A DNA stretch of 64,000 nt, from NCBI GenBank assembly GCA_020631105.1, contig JAHDHW010000003.1:1-64000 (forward strand), read 5' to 3'. The stretch is from Saprospiraceae bacterium. GTDB taxonomy: Bacteria > Bacteroidota > Bacteroidia > Chitinophagales > Saprospiraceae. Below the pieces are notes generated by a model. That model was not told where the DNA came from. It was given only the letters and a program-made list of their open reading frames with translations, and searched no databases. Shown piece by piece: positions 17,632 to 27,024 of this stretch. Both the position numbers and the translations under genes were made by a program. Position 1 is the stretch's first letter. The number at the start of each line of letters is the position of its first letter.

Positions 17632-18387
17632 ATGAGTAAATTTAAAGGAAAGGTAGCCGTAGTCACCGGAGGAGGTAGAGATATTGGCCGTGCAATATCA
17701 GTCAAATTAGCAAGAGAAGGAGCCAAAGTAGTAGTAAATTATAATAGTTCTAGAGCCGGAGCTAAAGCAACGGTAGAAGAGATAGAATCTTTCGGAGGAA
17801 AAGCAATCGCAGTGAAGGCTGATGTATCCAAATTGAGAAGCATCAAAAGTTTAAAGACGAAAACAGTTAAAGCTTTTGGTAAAAAGGTTGACATCCTGGT
17901 CAATAATGCCGGAGGGCTTTTTGCTCGTAAAACATTGCAAGAGTTAGATGAAGATTTCTATGACCTGGTCATGAACGTGAATTTTAAATCTACCGTTTTC
18001 GTAATGCAGGTGTTCGAACCTTTAATGGGGAAAGGCTCCTCTATTATTAACCTTTCTTCTTTGGCAGCTAGAGATGGCGGTGGTGGCGGATCTTCCTTAT
18101 ATGCATCTTCTAAAGGAGCGACCACAACCTTTACCAGAGCCATGGCAAAAGAACTTGGACCTAAAGGTATCAGAGTAAATGCAGTATGTCCAGGTTTAAT
18201 TGGTACCAAGTTTCATGATGATTTCACAAAAGATGAAATTCGAAAAATGGTTGCCGGAAAAACGCCTGTGAGAAGAGAAGGTAGAGCAGATGAGGTGGCA
18301 GACTTAGTAGCTTACTTAGCTTCTGCCGAAAGCTCGTTTGTCACAGGAGCTAACTTCGACATCAATGGTGGATTAGCTTTTTCTTAA
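17632..18387 (+). CDS. short-chain dehydrogenase/reductase, candidate DEH reductase (2)
   Basis: This 251-residue classical SDR has TGGGRDIG at about residues 12-19, NNAGG near 93, catalytic serine in INLSSLAARDG, and YASSK. After the second strand it reads VNYNSSRAG, where the Arg would favour NADPH. The first SDR lacks this, so the two may use different cofactors on the same substrate, as described for paired DEH reductases in Sphingomonas. Gene order (kdgF, transporter, SDR, SDR, kdgK) supports a place in DEH metabolism. The exact substrate is inference. Confidence 0.85.
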   Translation: MSKFKGKVAVVTGGGRDIGRAISVKLAREGAKVVVNYNSSRAGAKATVEEIESFGGKAIAVKADVSKLRSIKSLKTKTVKAFGKKVDILVNNAGGLFARKTLQELDEDFYDLVMNVNFKSTVFVMQVFEPLMGKGSSIINLSSLAARDGGGGGSSLYASSKGATTTFTRAMAKELGPKGIRVNAVCPGLIGTKFHDDFTKDEIRKMVAGKTPVRREGRADEVADLVAYLASAESSFVTGANFDINGGLAFS

Positions 18388-18430
18388 ATCCACTCCTATT
18401 TTAAATATTGACGTTTAACTATTATATCTA

Positions 18431-19468
18431 ATGAAAAAAGTAGTAACCTTCGGAGAGATCATGCTCCGACTGACACCCCCTAGCCTAAAGCGGTTCTCAC
18501 AAGCAAATTCATTTGATGTTATTTATGGCGGTGGCGAAAGTAACGTAGCGGTGTCTCTTGCTAACTATGGAGTACCAGTGGAGTTTGTTACCCGTTTACC
18601 TCAAAATGATATCGGGGAGTGTGCCTTGATGGAAATGCGGAAACGAGGCGTAGGAACACAACAAATCATTCGCGGTGGTGAACGATTAGGAATTTACTTC
18701 CTGGAGATCGGTGCGGTTAGCCGTGGGAGTAAAGTGGTCTATGATAGAGCACATTCAGCAATGTCAACCATTGAAGCTGGGATGATTGATTGGGAAGAAG
18801 TATTTAAAGACGCAGGATGGTTTCATTGGACAGGTATTACACCAGCGATTTCTCAAGGTGCCGCAGATGCTTGCCTGGAAGCGATTCAAATGGCGAATAA
18901 AATGGGCGTTACCGTTTCAACCGACTTAAACTATCGCAAAAAATTATGGAAATACGGCAAAGAACCTGGAGAAGTAATGCCAGAGCTCGTTGCTGGTTGT
19001 GATATAATCTTAGGGAATGAAGAAGATGCTGAAAAGCACTTCGGGTTACACCCCGAAGGACTTGATGTTACTGCTGGTCATGAAGTGGATGCCAAATCCT
19101 ATCTGTCAGTACTTCAACAACTAATGAAAATGTTTCCCCGTGCAAAGAAAGTTATCACAACTTTAAGAGGCTCGATTAGTGCTTCGCATAATACATGGTC
19201 CGGTGTTTTATACGATGGCAAGACTTTGTATGAAGCACCAACGTATCAAATTACCCATATTGTTGATCGTGTAGGAGGAGGAGATAGTTTTATGGGTGGC
19301 TTGATTTACGGGCTGTTACAATATCCGGAGGATGATCAAAATGCATTGAACTTTGCAGTTGCTGCATCCTGCTTGAAACATACCATTTACGGTGACGCCA
19401 ATTTAGCAACAATAGATGAGGTCGAAAAACTTATGAGTGGAGACGCCAGCGGTAGAGTTGCTAGATAG
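18431..19468 (+). CDS. kdgK: 2-keto-3-deoxygluconate kinase (PfkB family)
   Basis: This 345-residue PfkB sugar kinase opens with VVTFGEIMLRLTPP, typical of KDG kinases. It has the GGGESNVAVSLANYG substrate segment and the C-terminal PfkB signature VDRVGGGDSFMGG with the catalytic Asp. It phosphorylates KDG to KDPG with ATP. It follows the SDR pair by 43 bp and is followed by a strong hairpin and then the KDPG aldolase. The substrate assignment rests on the N-terminal signature and the complete surrounding pathway. Confidence 0.92.
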   Translation: MKKVVTFGEIMLRLTPPSLKRFSQANSFDVIYGGGESNVAVSLANYGVPVEFVTRLPQNDIGECALMEMRKRGVGTQQIIRGGERLGIYFLEIGAVSRGSKVVYDRAHSAMSTIEAGMIDWEEVFKDAGWFHWTGITPAISQGAADACLEAIQMANKMGVTVSTDLNYRKKLWKYGKEPGEVMPELVAGCDIILGNEEDAEKHFGLHPEGLDVTAGHEVDAKSYLSVLQQLMKMFPRAKKVITTLRGSISASHNTWSGVLYDGKTLYEAPTYQITHIVDRVGGGDSFMGGLIYGLLQYPEDDQNALNFAVAASCLKHTIYGDANLATIDEVEKLMSGDASGRVAR

Positions 19469-19495
19469 TGAGTAGATAATTATTAAAAAATAATT

Positions 19496-19540
19496 AAGGA
19501 GTTAAGAAAGTCAGATTTTCTTAACTCTTTAATTTTCTTT
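19496..19540 (+). terminator. rho-independent terminator after kdgK
   Basis: GAGTTAAGAAA (19499-19509) pairs perfectly with TTTCTTAACTC (19517-19527) around a 7-nt loop and is followed by a T-rich run. It lies between kdgK and the aldolase, so it may end the main operon or reduce read-through into eda. Confidence 0.75.
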
Positions 19541-19563
19541 ACCCTCCTTAATGAATTTATATA

Positions 19564-20235
19564 ATGGCAAGATTTACAAGAATACAAGTTGCTCAAAAGA
19601 TGTCGGAACAAGGGCTTGTTCCTCTTTTTTATCATTCTGATTTAGAAGTTTGCAAAAAGGTGATTTCTGCCTGCTATCATGGTGGCGCACGCTTACTGGA
19701 GTTTACCAATCGCGGGGATTATGCCCATGAAGTTTTTGGTGAATTGAATAAGTACTGTGCAAAAGAACTACCGGAGATGATACTAGGCGTCGGATCAATC
19801 ACCGATGGTGGAACGGCTTCCTTATTCATGCAATTAGGAGCCAACTTTATTGTCTCCGCTTCCATTCGAAAAGATGTGGCTATAGCCTGTAACCGAAGAA
19901 AGGTATTGTATAGTCCGGGATGCGGTACGCTGACAGAAGTAGGCGAAGCCGAAGAACTAGGTTGCGAAGTGGTAAAACTCTTCCCGGGGAGTGTCTACGG
20001 GCCAGGTTTTATTAAGGCTATTCGCGGGCCACAGCCTTGGACAAACGTAATGCCTACCGGCGGAGTATCTCCAGATTATGATAATCTAAAAACGTGGATC
20101 GATGCTGGCGCCTATTGTGTCGGAATGGGATCTAAGTTGATGCTAAAAGATGCACAAGGGAATTTCGACTTTGTAGGTATAGAGAAAATATGCCGACAAA
20201 CGCTGGCTTCTATTCAAGAAATCAGAAATGCCTGA
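19564..20235 (+). CDS. eda: KDPG/KHG aldolase
   Basis: This 223-residue class I aldolase splits KDPG into pyruvate and glyceraldehyde-3-phosphate, the last dedicated step of alginate breakdown. It has the family's TIM-barrel signatures: EFTNRGD with the catalytic Glu, GVGSITD, the phosphate-binding PTGGVSP, and the Schiff-base lysine in VKLFPGSVYGP. The length is normal. It is flanked by hairpin terminators on both sides (19496-19540 and 20271-20313), so it may be transcribed separately from kdgK or by partial read-through. Confidence 0.93.
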   Translation: MARFTRIQVAQKMSEQGLVPLFYHSDLEVCKKVISACYHGGARLLEFTNRGDYAHEVFGELNKYCAKELPEMILGVGSITDGGTASLFMQLGANFIVSASIRKDVAIACNRRKVLYSPGCGTLTEVGEAEELGCEVVKLFPGSVYGPGFIKAIRGPQPWTNVMPTGGVSPDYDNLKTWIDAGAYCVGMGSKLMLKDAQGNFDFVGIEKICRQTLASIQEIRNA

Positions 20236-20270
20236 TTTATAGAAATTTTAGTGCGCCCTTTTTCCATCCT

Positions 20271-20313
20271 AAAAAATGTTAGATGTTTATCTTTGAATAT
20301 CTAACATTTTTTT
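20271..20313 (+). terminator. rho-independent terminator after eda
   Basis: AAAAAATGTTAGAT (20271-20284) and ATCTAACATTTTTT (20299-20312) form a 14-bp perfect stem ending in a T-run, 36 bp after the eda stop. The A/T symmetry would let it work in both directions. It marks the end of the alginate gene run. Confidence 0.85.
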
Positions 20314-20350
20314 ATTTATGAACTCATAAATATTCAGACCTAATATATTA

Positions 20351-21211
20351 ATGATGGAAACAACTAAATTAATACTTCCCCTTCTTCTTTTAAGCCTTTT
20401 CGCTTGCACTAATAAGAATACAAATGCTCTTGCCGGTGATACGACTTATCCAAAGATTACGAAAGAATCAGACTATTGGAAAGACGCTCAATTGGTTTGG
20501 AGCGATGAATTTGAAGGGGATGAAATATCAAGGGACAACTGGAAATTTGAAACCGGCGCGCACGGTTGGGGAAATAATGAATGGCAAAATTATGTTGCCG
20601 ATAAGAATGTTGAAGTCAGCGATGGAACGCTCAAAGTAATCGCAAAAAAAGAAGGCAAGGGGCAGCAAGTCGGAGATTATACTTCGACCCGTTTGAACAG
20701 CAAAAAATCATTTCTTTATGGCCGAATGGAAATTCGTGCAAAAATCCCGACCTTAAAAGGGAATGGGATTTGGCCTGCCCTTTGGATGCTCGGAGAAAAC
20801 ATTAGTACTGTTGGTTGGCCCAATTGCGGAGAAATTGACATCATGGAGTATGTAAGTTATGATCCCGACCATATTCATTTTTCTATCCATAGCGTAGCGA
20901 ACAATCATATGAACGGAACCCAGGTCACCTCTGGACCTTTACTCCTAAAAACTATCGATGAAGCCTTTCATAATTATGGCGTTTTATGGACGCCGGATTG
21001 TATGAAGTTTTATATCGATGATGTCGATAATGTAAAACTGACCTTCTACAGACCAGATAATTATAATGCGGATAACTGGCCTTTTGATAAGCCGTTTTAT
21101 TTTCTGATCAATATTGCTGTCGGAGGTAACTGGGGAGGACTCAAAGGTGTCGACGATAGCATCTTCCCGGCAACCATGGAAGTCGACTACGTCAGGGTTT
21201 ACCAGAAGTAA
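20351..21211 (+). CDS. GH16 family beta-glucanase (laminarinase-like) lipoprotein
   Basis: This 286-residue protein has lipobox SLFAC (Cys19) and a single GH16 jelly-roll domain. The catalytic motif EIDIMEY has both glutamates and the intervening Asp of the retaining mechanism. Other GH16 features are LVWSDEFEG at the domain start, ARAKIP-like EIRAKIPTLKGNGIWPALWML, and FYFLINIAVGGNWGG near the end. The pattern without extra insertions fits laminarinase or beta-1,3(4)-glucanase rather than agarase or carrageenase. It lies just after the alginate genes but behind a strong terminator, so it is probably expressed on its own. Laminarin is another brown-algal glycan, which fits the niche. Confidence 0.9.
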   Translation: MMETTKLILPLLLLSLFACTNKNTNALAGDTTYPKITKESDYWKDAQLVWSDEFEGDEISRDNWKFETGAHGWGNNEWQNYVADKNVEVSDGTLKVIAKKEGKGQQVGDYTSTRLNSKKSFLYGRMEIRAKIPTLKGNGIWPALWMLGENISTVGWPNCGEIDIMEYVSYDPDHIHFSIHSVANNHMNGTQVTSGPLLLKTIDEAFHNYGVLWTPDCMKFYIDDVDNVKLTFYRPDNYNADNWPFDKPFYFLINIAVGGNWGGLKGVDDSIFPATMEVDYVRVYQK

Positions 21212-21388
21212 GGCTTAAATAATTATTCGCAAGTCAAACAGCCTCTGAAATGGGAGCGGCTGTAGGCAGGAAGTTATATTCGGTCGATTAGAGGACTATA
21301 AACTGTTCCTTTTCCTTAGCAATTTTTGAGAGAGGTAGACAATTAAGTATATTTAGTGCCTGTTCATAACTTTTATCAAAACATACCA

Positions 21389-24300
21389 ATGAAGAAGATT
21401 TCCCTAACCTTAATGGCTATACTCTTTTTATGTGCCAATATACTCAATGCACAAAAAAAGAAAACAGTCCAAAAACAACCGCTTGATTCTATTTCTATTA
21501 GTGGCTTACAATGGCGGGCCGTTGGTCCGGCTCTCACCTCCGGAAGAATAGCAGACATTGCCTTACATCCGGATAACCCATTCGTTTATTACGTAGCAAC
21601 CGCCTCTGGCGGAGTCTGGAAAACCATCAATAACGGCTTAACCTACCAACCGATATTTGATAGCCAGGGCTCTTATTCCATTGGATGCATAACGCTTGAT
21701 CCGAATAATCCTAACGTAGTCTGGGTGGGTACTGGCGAAAATAATAACCAGCGATCTGTCTCCTACGGAGATGGAGTTTATAAATCTATCGACGGTGGAA
21801 AATCCTGGAAACATATGGGCCTTAAAAATTCCGAGCATATCGGAAAGATTATCGTTCATCCAGAAAATTCCGATGTGGTTTTTGTAGCCGCTATCGGTCC
21901 CTTATGGAGCAAAGGTGGCGATCGTGGTTTGTATAAGTCCGTCGATGGTGGAGCAAATTGGGAAACTGTACTGGAAGTAGACGAACACACAGGAGTAAAC
22001 GATTTGGTCATGGACCCAAGAAATCCAGATGTCCTTTACGCGTCTACTTTACAGCGAAGAAGACACGTCTATACTTATGTTGGTGGAGGACCAGGTTCGG
22101 GTATGCACAAAAGTACAGACGGAGGAGCAAACTGGACCAAAATCAATAATGGCTTACCTACTGTGGAATTGGGAAGAATTGGTTTGAGTATTTCTCCGGC
22201 TGATCCTGAGATTATTTATGCAATCGTAGAAGCTGCCGATCGCAAAGGTGGATTCTATAGAACAACTAATCGCGGTGCTAGCTGGGAGAAGCGTAGTAGC
22301 TACGCTAGTAGTGGTAATTATTATCAGGAAATCATTGCTGACCCGATTGAACCCAATACCGTTTATTCTATGAACACCTGGTTACAGGTTTCTCATGATG
22401 GCGGAAAATCATTTAAAAACGCCGGAGAAGATACCAAGCACGTAGACAACCATAGTATGTGGATTGATCCAAATAATAATCAACATTGGTTGGTAGGATG
22501 TGATGGCGGGATCTACGAAACTTTTGATGCCGCTAAGCATTGGGACTTCAAAGAAAATTTACCAGTTACCCAGTTTTACAAAGTAGCAGTAGATAATGAT
22601 CTTCCTTTTTATAATATCTACGGAGGTACACAAGATAACTTTAGTATCGGAGGTCCTGCAAGGGTGAACACCGGACACGGTATAACCAATCAGGATTGGT
22701 TTATCACTCACGGTGGAGATGGCTTTGAAACACAAATCGATCCGGATAATCCTGATATCATTTATGCACAATCTCAATACGGAGTACTCGTCCGTTACGA
22801 TCGTAAAAGTGGTGAGGAGTTAGGAATTCAACCCAAAGCTCGAAAAGGAGAGGATGCTTATCGTTGGAACTGGGATGCGCCGCTTGCTGTAAGTAAGCAC
22901 GCTAAAGGCCGTATATATTTTGCGGCGAATAAAGTATTTAAATCTGATGATTATGGTAATAGCTGGGAGGTGATTAGCGAGGATTTATCCAGACAACTGG
23001 ATCGGAATAAGCTCAAAGTATATGATCGGGTACTCAGTATGGATGCAGTGATGAAAAATGGATCTACATCCCCTTACGGAACCATCGTCGCTTTATCGGA
23101 ATCTCCTATCGATGCCCAACTAATAGCAATTGGTACCGATGATGGCTTGATCCATATCACAGAAGATGGCGGCAATAGCTGGAGAAAGATTGATAACATA
23201 GCCGGCGCTCCTAAGCAATCTTATGTCAATAGTGTTTACCTCTCCCGTCATAATGCCAATGTAATTTATGCAGCTTTTAATCATCATAAATACGGAGACT
23301 TTAAACCTTACATCTTTAAATCTTCAGACAAAGGAAAAAGCTGGACGTCGATTAACAGTAACTTACCGGAACGAGGTTCTGTATATGCCATTGAAGAAGA
23401 TCATGTTGACTCAGGCTTGATTTTTTGCGGGACCGAATTCGGCGCATATTTTTCACCGGATGCTGGCGGACGCTGGAAAAAACTGAGCGGAGGATTACCG
23501 ACTATTGCCGTTCGAGATATTGCCATTCAGGAACGAGAAAATGATCTTGTACTAGGAACTTTCGGTAGAGGATTTTACGTGATGGATGATTATACCCCAC
23601 TTCGAAAAATCGAAAACGAAGATATGCCGATTGCCCCAACTATTTATCCTGTCCGGGATGCACTGGCCTGGGAAGAAAGTTTGCCACTAGGCCTACCGGG
23701 TAAATCATTCCAAGGGGATAATTATTATAGCGCAACGAACCTAGGTCCGGAAGCGATCATCACATATTATTATGATGATAAGTATCAATCGCTAAAAGAT
23801 AAGCGAAAGAAAAAAGAAAAAGCTTTAATCAAAAAAGAAAAGGATACTCCTTATCCAACGTATGATGAGTTGCAAGCAGAAAGAGAAGAGGTAAAACCAG
23901 AACTGCTTTTTACCATCAAAGATGACGCGGGGACGATCGTTAAAAAGATTACCAAAAAACCTGCGAAAGGCTTGCAAAGACTTCATTGGGATATGCGGTA
24001 TAATTATCAAAACCCGATTAGCTTGCGGAAGCCTTCTTTTTATAATCCCTTTGCAAGTAAGCGAGAAGGGACACTAGTTGATCCGGGACGCTACACGGTC
24101 GAACTACATCTTTTAAAGGGAGATGAATTACAACGAATCGTGGAGCCCGTAGCATTTAATGTTGTGCCTTTGAATAATACCGTGATGCCTGCTGAAAACC
24201 GTTCGGAAAAAGTGGCTTTCCAAAAAGAAGTAGCAGCCCTGGCAGCGGATATCCGTGCGAGCCAACAAATGGTTTCGGAAATGAATAATAAACTTCGCCA

Positions 24301-24670
24301 TATCAAAGAAGCCATCAAACTGGCAGAGTCGCCAATGCTTGAGCTGAACAAAGCAGTGAGACAATTGGAAACGGATATTAAAGAAGTGAACAAGCAACTG
24401 TACGGTGATCCGATCAAGCGTCGCCTGGATATGGGGCAAACTCCTGGCCCTGCTTCGAGAGTAGAAGACATTGTGTATGAGCATAAGTATTCGACTTCAG
24501 CGCCAACCAAAACGCATCAGGATAGCTACGCAATTGCTAAAGAAGAATTTGCACCGATCAAGAAAATGATCATAAAATTGTATAAAGAAGATATCGCCAA
24601 ACTGGAGAAAATGTTGGACCGGGCTGGTGCACCGTATACGCCGGGGCGAATACTGAACAATGAAGAGTAA
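21389..24670 (+). CDS. large secreted sortilin/BNR-type beta-propeller protein
   Basis: This 1093-residue protein starts at ATG 21389, where a signal peptide begins (MKKISLTLMAILFLCANILNAQ); an earlier ATG-like start at 21356 would bury it. The mature part has repeated Asp-box/BNR blades such as SIDGGKSWKHM, SVDGGANWETV, STDGGANWTKI, SEDGGNSWRKI-like and SSDKGKSWTSI, spread over about residues 40-750. This is as in VPS10/sortilin and sialidase-like propellers. A helical, Lys/Glu-rich C-terminal third (about 950-1080) looks coiled-coil. No T9SS sorting domain is visible. Such proteins are abundant in Bacteroidota and usually annotated as glycosyl hydrolase or sortilin-like; the enzymatic role is unproven. 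It stands alone. Confidence 0.85.
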   Translation: MKKISLTLMAILFLCANILNAQKKKTVQKQPLDSISISGLQWRAVGPALTSGRIADIALHPDNPFVYYVATASGGVWKTINNGLTYQPIFDSQGSYSIGCITLDPNNPNVVWVGTGENNNQRSVSYGDGVYKSIDGGKSWKHMGLKNSEHIGKIIVHPENSDVVFVAAIGPLWSKGGDRGLYKSVDGGANWETVLEVDEHTGVNDLVMDPRNPDVLYASTLQRRRHVYTYVGGGPGSGMHKSTDGGANWTKINNGLPTVELGRIGLSISPADPEIIYAIVEAADRKGGFYRTTNRGASWEKRSSYASSGNYYQEIIADPIEPNTVYSMNTWLQVSHDGGKSFKNAGEDTKHVDNHSMWIDPNNNQHWLVGCDGGIYETFDAAKHWDFKENLPVTQFYKVAVDNDLPFYNIYGGTQDNFSIGGPARVNTGHGITNQDWFITHGGDGFETQIDPDNPDIIYAQSQYGVLVRYDRKSGEELGIQPKARKGEDAYRWNWDAPLAVSKHAKGRIYFAANKVFKSDDYGNSWEVISEDLSRQLDRNKLKVYDRVLSMDAVMKNGSTSPYGTIVALSESPIDAQLIAIGTDDGLIHITEDGGNSWRKIDNIAGAPKQSYVNSVYLSRHNANVIYAAFNHHKYGDFKPYIFKSSDKGKSWTSINSNLPERGSVYAIEEDHVDSGLIFCGTEFGAYFSPDAGGRWKKLSGGLPTIAVRDIAIQERENDLVLGTFGRGFYVMDDYTPLRKIENEDMPIAPTIYPVRDALAWEESLPLGLPGKSFQGDNYYSATNLGPEAIITYYYDDKYQSLKDKRKKKEKALIKKEKDTPYPTYDELQAEREEVKPELLFTIKDDAGTIVKKITKKPAKGLQRLHWDMRYNYQNPISLRKPSFYNPFASKREGTLVDPGRYTVELHLLKGDELQRIVEPVAFNVVPLNNTVMPAENRSEKVAFQKEVAALAADIRASQQMVSEMNNKLRHIKEAIKLAESPMLELNKAVRQLETDIKEVNKQLYGDPIKRRLDMGQTPGPASRVEDIVYEHKYSTSAPTKTHQDSYAIAKEEFAPIKKMIIKLYKEDIAKLEKMLDRAGAPYTPGRILNNEE

Positions 24671-24911
24671 TTAGTCTTAAGTTTTTGTTTTTATTATTTC
24701 GCTGATATCCCGATAGTCATCAGGATGTGCGCAGAAATGGGAGCCTTTGCAAATGGGTTGGAAAACTTATAGAGCAGGTTCCCGTTTTTTGTTTGCGGGA
24801 AGGGAAGGGATGTTTTGACTCAAGGATAATTTACTCAGCGAACGAATCCTGATATTTGCAATAATGAATAATCAGGAGAAGGATCAGCGAATAAAAAAAA
24901 TACTTCTGGGT

Positions 24912-26342
24912 TTACTTGATCGTTAGTTCCCCAAAATTGGAGTTAATAGCCAGGATCTTTCCACTGTTTTGCTTTTGGTTATAAGCAGTTAAAGTTCGGG
25001 TCTTACCCGCTGTGGTATCGCTGATCACCTGGAGCTCGTTAGGAAGAGCGATAAAATTTTTCCCTTTTCCATTATACCTTACATCAATCGGAATCTTAGC
25101 GAGATTGATTAAGGCCGACCCAAAATCTACGGTCAACTCCAGGTCTTTCAAGCTATCTTCGAGTTTGTTTATTTCGAGGTTGCCATAAGCACTTTTGAAC
25201 CAGCCAGAGCTAAGGAGGGTACCGATATAAATATCGGTACCTTGTGCGTCGAGTGCAATTTTCGTAGCTTTTTCAATGGTGATTTGATTACAGTGATTTA
25301 AAGACAAATGACCATCCTCCCAGTGGTTTACATACACTGGTGCATAGGATGCAGAGATATCTGTATCTGCACCATTGATGGTCTTCGCAGACAGTGTTGC
25401 ATAATTCAAATCCGCATTCATATTTATGGTGTTGTCTGCCAGGGATACTTCACCGTATCGAACATCCAGATTTAATTTTGCCTTCTTCGGCATTTTAATA
25501 CGAATCGTCTTTTTAACCTTAGAATTGTCCTGATTGAAGTAATCAAAATTTTCAAACTGCTCGAAGTTCATTCCTTCTATTTGCTCTTCGAGTTTTCGGG
25601 TCATCTCTTCCAGTTTCCCTTTGTTTTCTTTTTCCCATTTTTCGACCGATTCCTCAAGCTCTTTTGTTTGTTCGCTTAGCTTGCGTTCCATTTCTTCAAA
25701 CTCCTCTGACTTTCCATCTAGGTTTACTTCTATTTCTTTGGACCATTGATCAATGTCATCCATCCACTGCTCTACCTCTTGCTTGGTGATATTTGTATTA
25801 TACTTATCGTTTAATTTTTTTAGATAAGCGTCTGGATCTTTTTCGTATTTATTACCATCAAAATTGATGTGCCCACCGAAAGGAGACTCGGGAAGATCAT
25901 CTAAATTCATGTCTTCTAACATATCCGAAACGATGACATCTATATTGCCCAGGTCGAGTTCGCCTAGTTGGATGTTAAGCTCTTCCATGTTCAGGTCAAG
26001 GTCCTGTAAGTTTAAATCAAGCTGGAAGTTTTCGAAGTCAAAGTCAAAGCTGGGGTTGGACTCAATTTCAATTTTATTATTAGTCCCCGAGGCGGAGAAA
26101 TCCCACTTCTTAAAGGACTCCTCTATGTTCTCTTCTGTTTCCATGACGAAAGTAATCTCGACTTCGTTTTTGTCCCAGGTTTCGAATTCTACATTTGTAT
26201 GAGAGCTGCTGATGTGAATCGTCACATCATTATCAACAGTAAATTTTTCAGTATGCTTTTTAGTGTTTTGCGCTTCTACATTACTTAAGAAAAGGAAGGT
26301 AACAGCGATAAGACTAAATATTACTCGATGAATCTTTATCAT
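24912..26342 (-). CDS. secreted DUF4097-like beta-helix protein with coiled-coil insert
   Basis: This 476-residue protein has a signal peptide (ends SNVEAQ, about residue 25). The first ~80 residues have the repetitive short-strand pattern of adhesin-like DUF4097 proteins (VTIHISSSHTNVEFETWDKNEVEI). Residues ~100-270 form a very acidic segment with a heptad-like coiled coil (MERKLSEQTKELEES, KLEEMTRKLEEQ). The short-strand pattern resumes from ~280 (MPKKAKLNLDVRYGEVSL). The start codon overlaps the end of the anti-sigma-like gene by 29 nt, so it is the third gene of an ECF sigma operon. It may sense or respond to envelope stress. The family assignment is by pattern only. Confidence 0.6.
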   Translation of the reverse strand: MIKIHRVIFSLIAVTFLFLSNVEAQNTKKHTEKFTVDNDVTIHISSSHTNVEFETWDKNEVEITFVMETEENIEESFKKWDFSASGTNNKIEIESNPSFDFDFENFQLDLNLQDLDLNMEELNIQLGELDLGNIDVIVSDMLEDMNLDDLPESPFGGHINFDGNKYEKDPDAYLKKLNDKYNTNITKQEVEQWMDDIDQWSKEIEVNLDGKSEEFEEMERKLSEQTKELEESVEKWEKENKGKLEEMTRKLEEQIEGMNFEQFENFDYFNQDNSKVKKTIRIKMPKKAKLNLDVRYGEVSLADNTINMNADLNYATLSAKTINGADTDISASYAPVYVNHWEDGHLSLNHCNQITIEKATKIALDAQGTDIYIGTLLSSGWFKSAYGNLEINKLEDSLKDLELTVDFGSALINLAKIPIDVRYNGKGKNFIALPNELQVISDTTAGKTRTLTAYNQKQNSGKILAINSNFGELTIK

Positions 26343-27024
26343 GATTTTCTTTTTTTAATTGATTTAAATTCTTTTTCAATCGTTGCAATAATTGCAACCT
26401 CATTTTAAGATTTTCGATCAATGCAGTGATCGTCATATCATTAACCCCGATAGTGTTAAGTTCCTTGGTCAGATTTTCATATTCTTGACCAAGTTCTTTT
26501 ACTTTCTCTAAGTAGGCATCTACCATTTCTTGTTCATCCGGGGTTACTTTTAAGTTGGCCAACTCTGCATTAATGGATGAGATGAAATATGTTTCTACCT
26601 TCTTAAGGTCAGGTGATAAGTCAGCTAATGTTAGCTTAGTTTTTTTATTGGATTGACTTGGACTAACGTTTTGTTTAGGGCTAGCTTTGGTCAGGAGTTC
26701 TTGTTTGGGCACTACGGTCTCTTCTATTGGCTTAATGTCGGGTGCAGTAGAGGAATCAACTGGAGCAGGTGACTCAACAATTGCATCGCCATTGATTTCT
26801 GCCGGTGCTGAATCTTTTAGGATAGAATAAGCTACCCAGGCCAGACAGATAAATAGTACAGACGCGGCAGCTAATTGTAGCCAGACCGGGATCAGTCGTC
26901 TTTCTGGTTTTTGCGGTAATGACTTTTCCAGCTTTTGCAGAAAGCGACCTTCATGCCCCTTGGGTAAAGAAGGAGATGTTTGGTTCCTTTCCCGCTCAAA
27001 CAAATCTCTAATATCCTGAGCCAT
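26314..27024 (-). CDS. single-pass membrane protein, probable anti-sigma factor
   Basis: This 236-residue protein has a basic N-terminal cytosolic part (residues 1-45), one membrane segment at about 48-67 (LQLAAASVLFICLAWVAYSIL), a proline/acid-rich linker, and a helical C-terminal part outside. It overlaps the ECF sigma gene by 17 nt and the downstream secreted-protein gene by 29 nt. Position and topology fit an anti-sigma factor holding the sigma factor at the membrane. The N-terminal part lacks a recognisable zinc-binding HxxxCxxC motif, so it would be a non-canonical one. Confidence 0.6.
   Translation of the reverse strand: MAQDIRDLFERERNQTSPSLPKGHEGRFLQKLEKSLPQKPERRLIPVWLQLAAASVLFICLAWVAYSILKDSAPAEINGDAIVESPAPVDSSTAPDIKPIEETVVPKQELLTKASPKQNVSPSQSNKKTKLTLADLSPDLKKVETYFISSINAELANLKVTPDEQEMVDAYLEKVKELGQEYENLTKELNTIGVNDMTITALIENLKMRLQLLQRLKKNLNQLKKENHDKDSSSNI

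Noticed and set aside
20351-21211. GH16 gene as part of the alginate operon
   Set aside because: A 14-bp terminator stem separates it, and its expected substrate is a beta-glucan rather than alginate.
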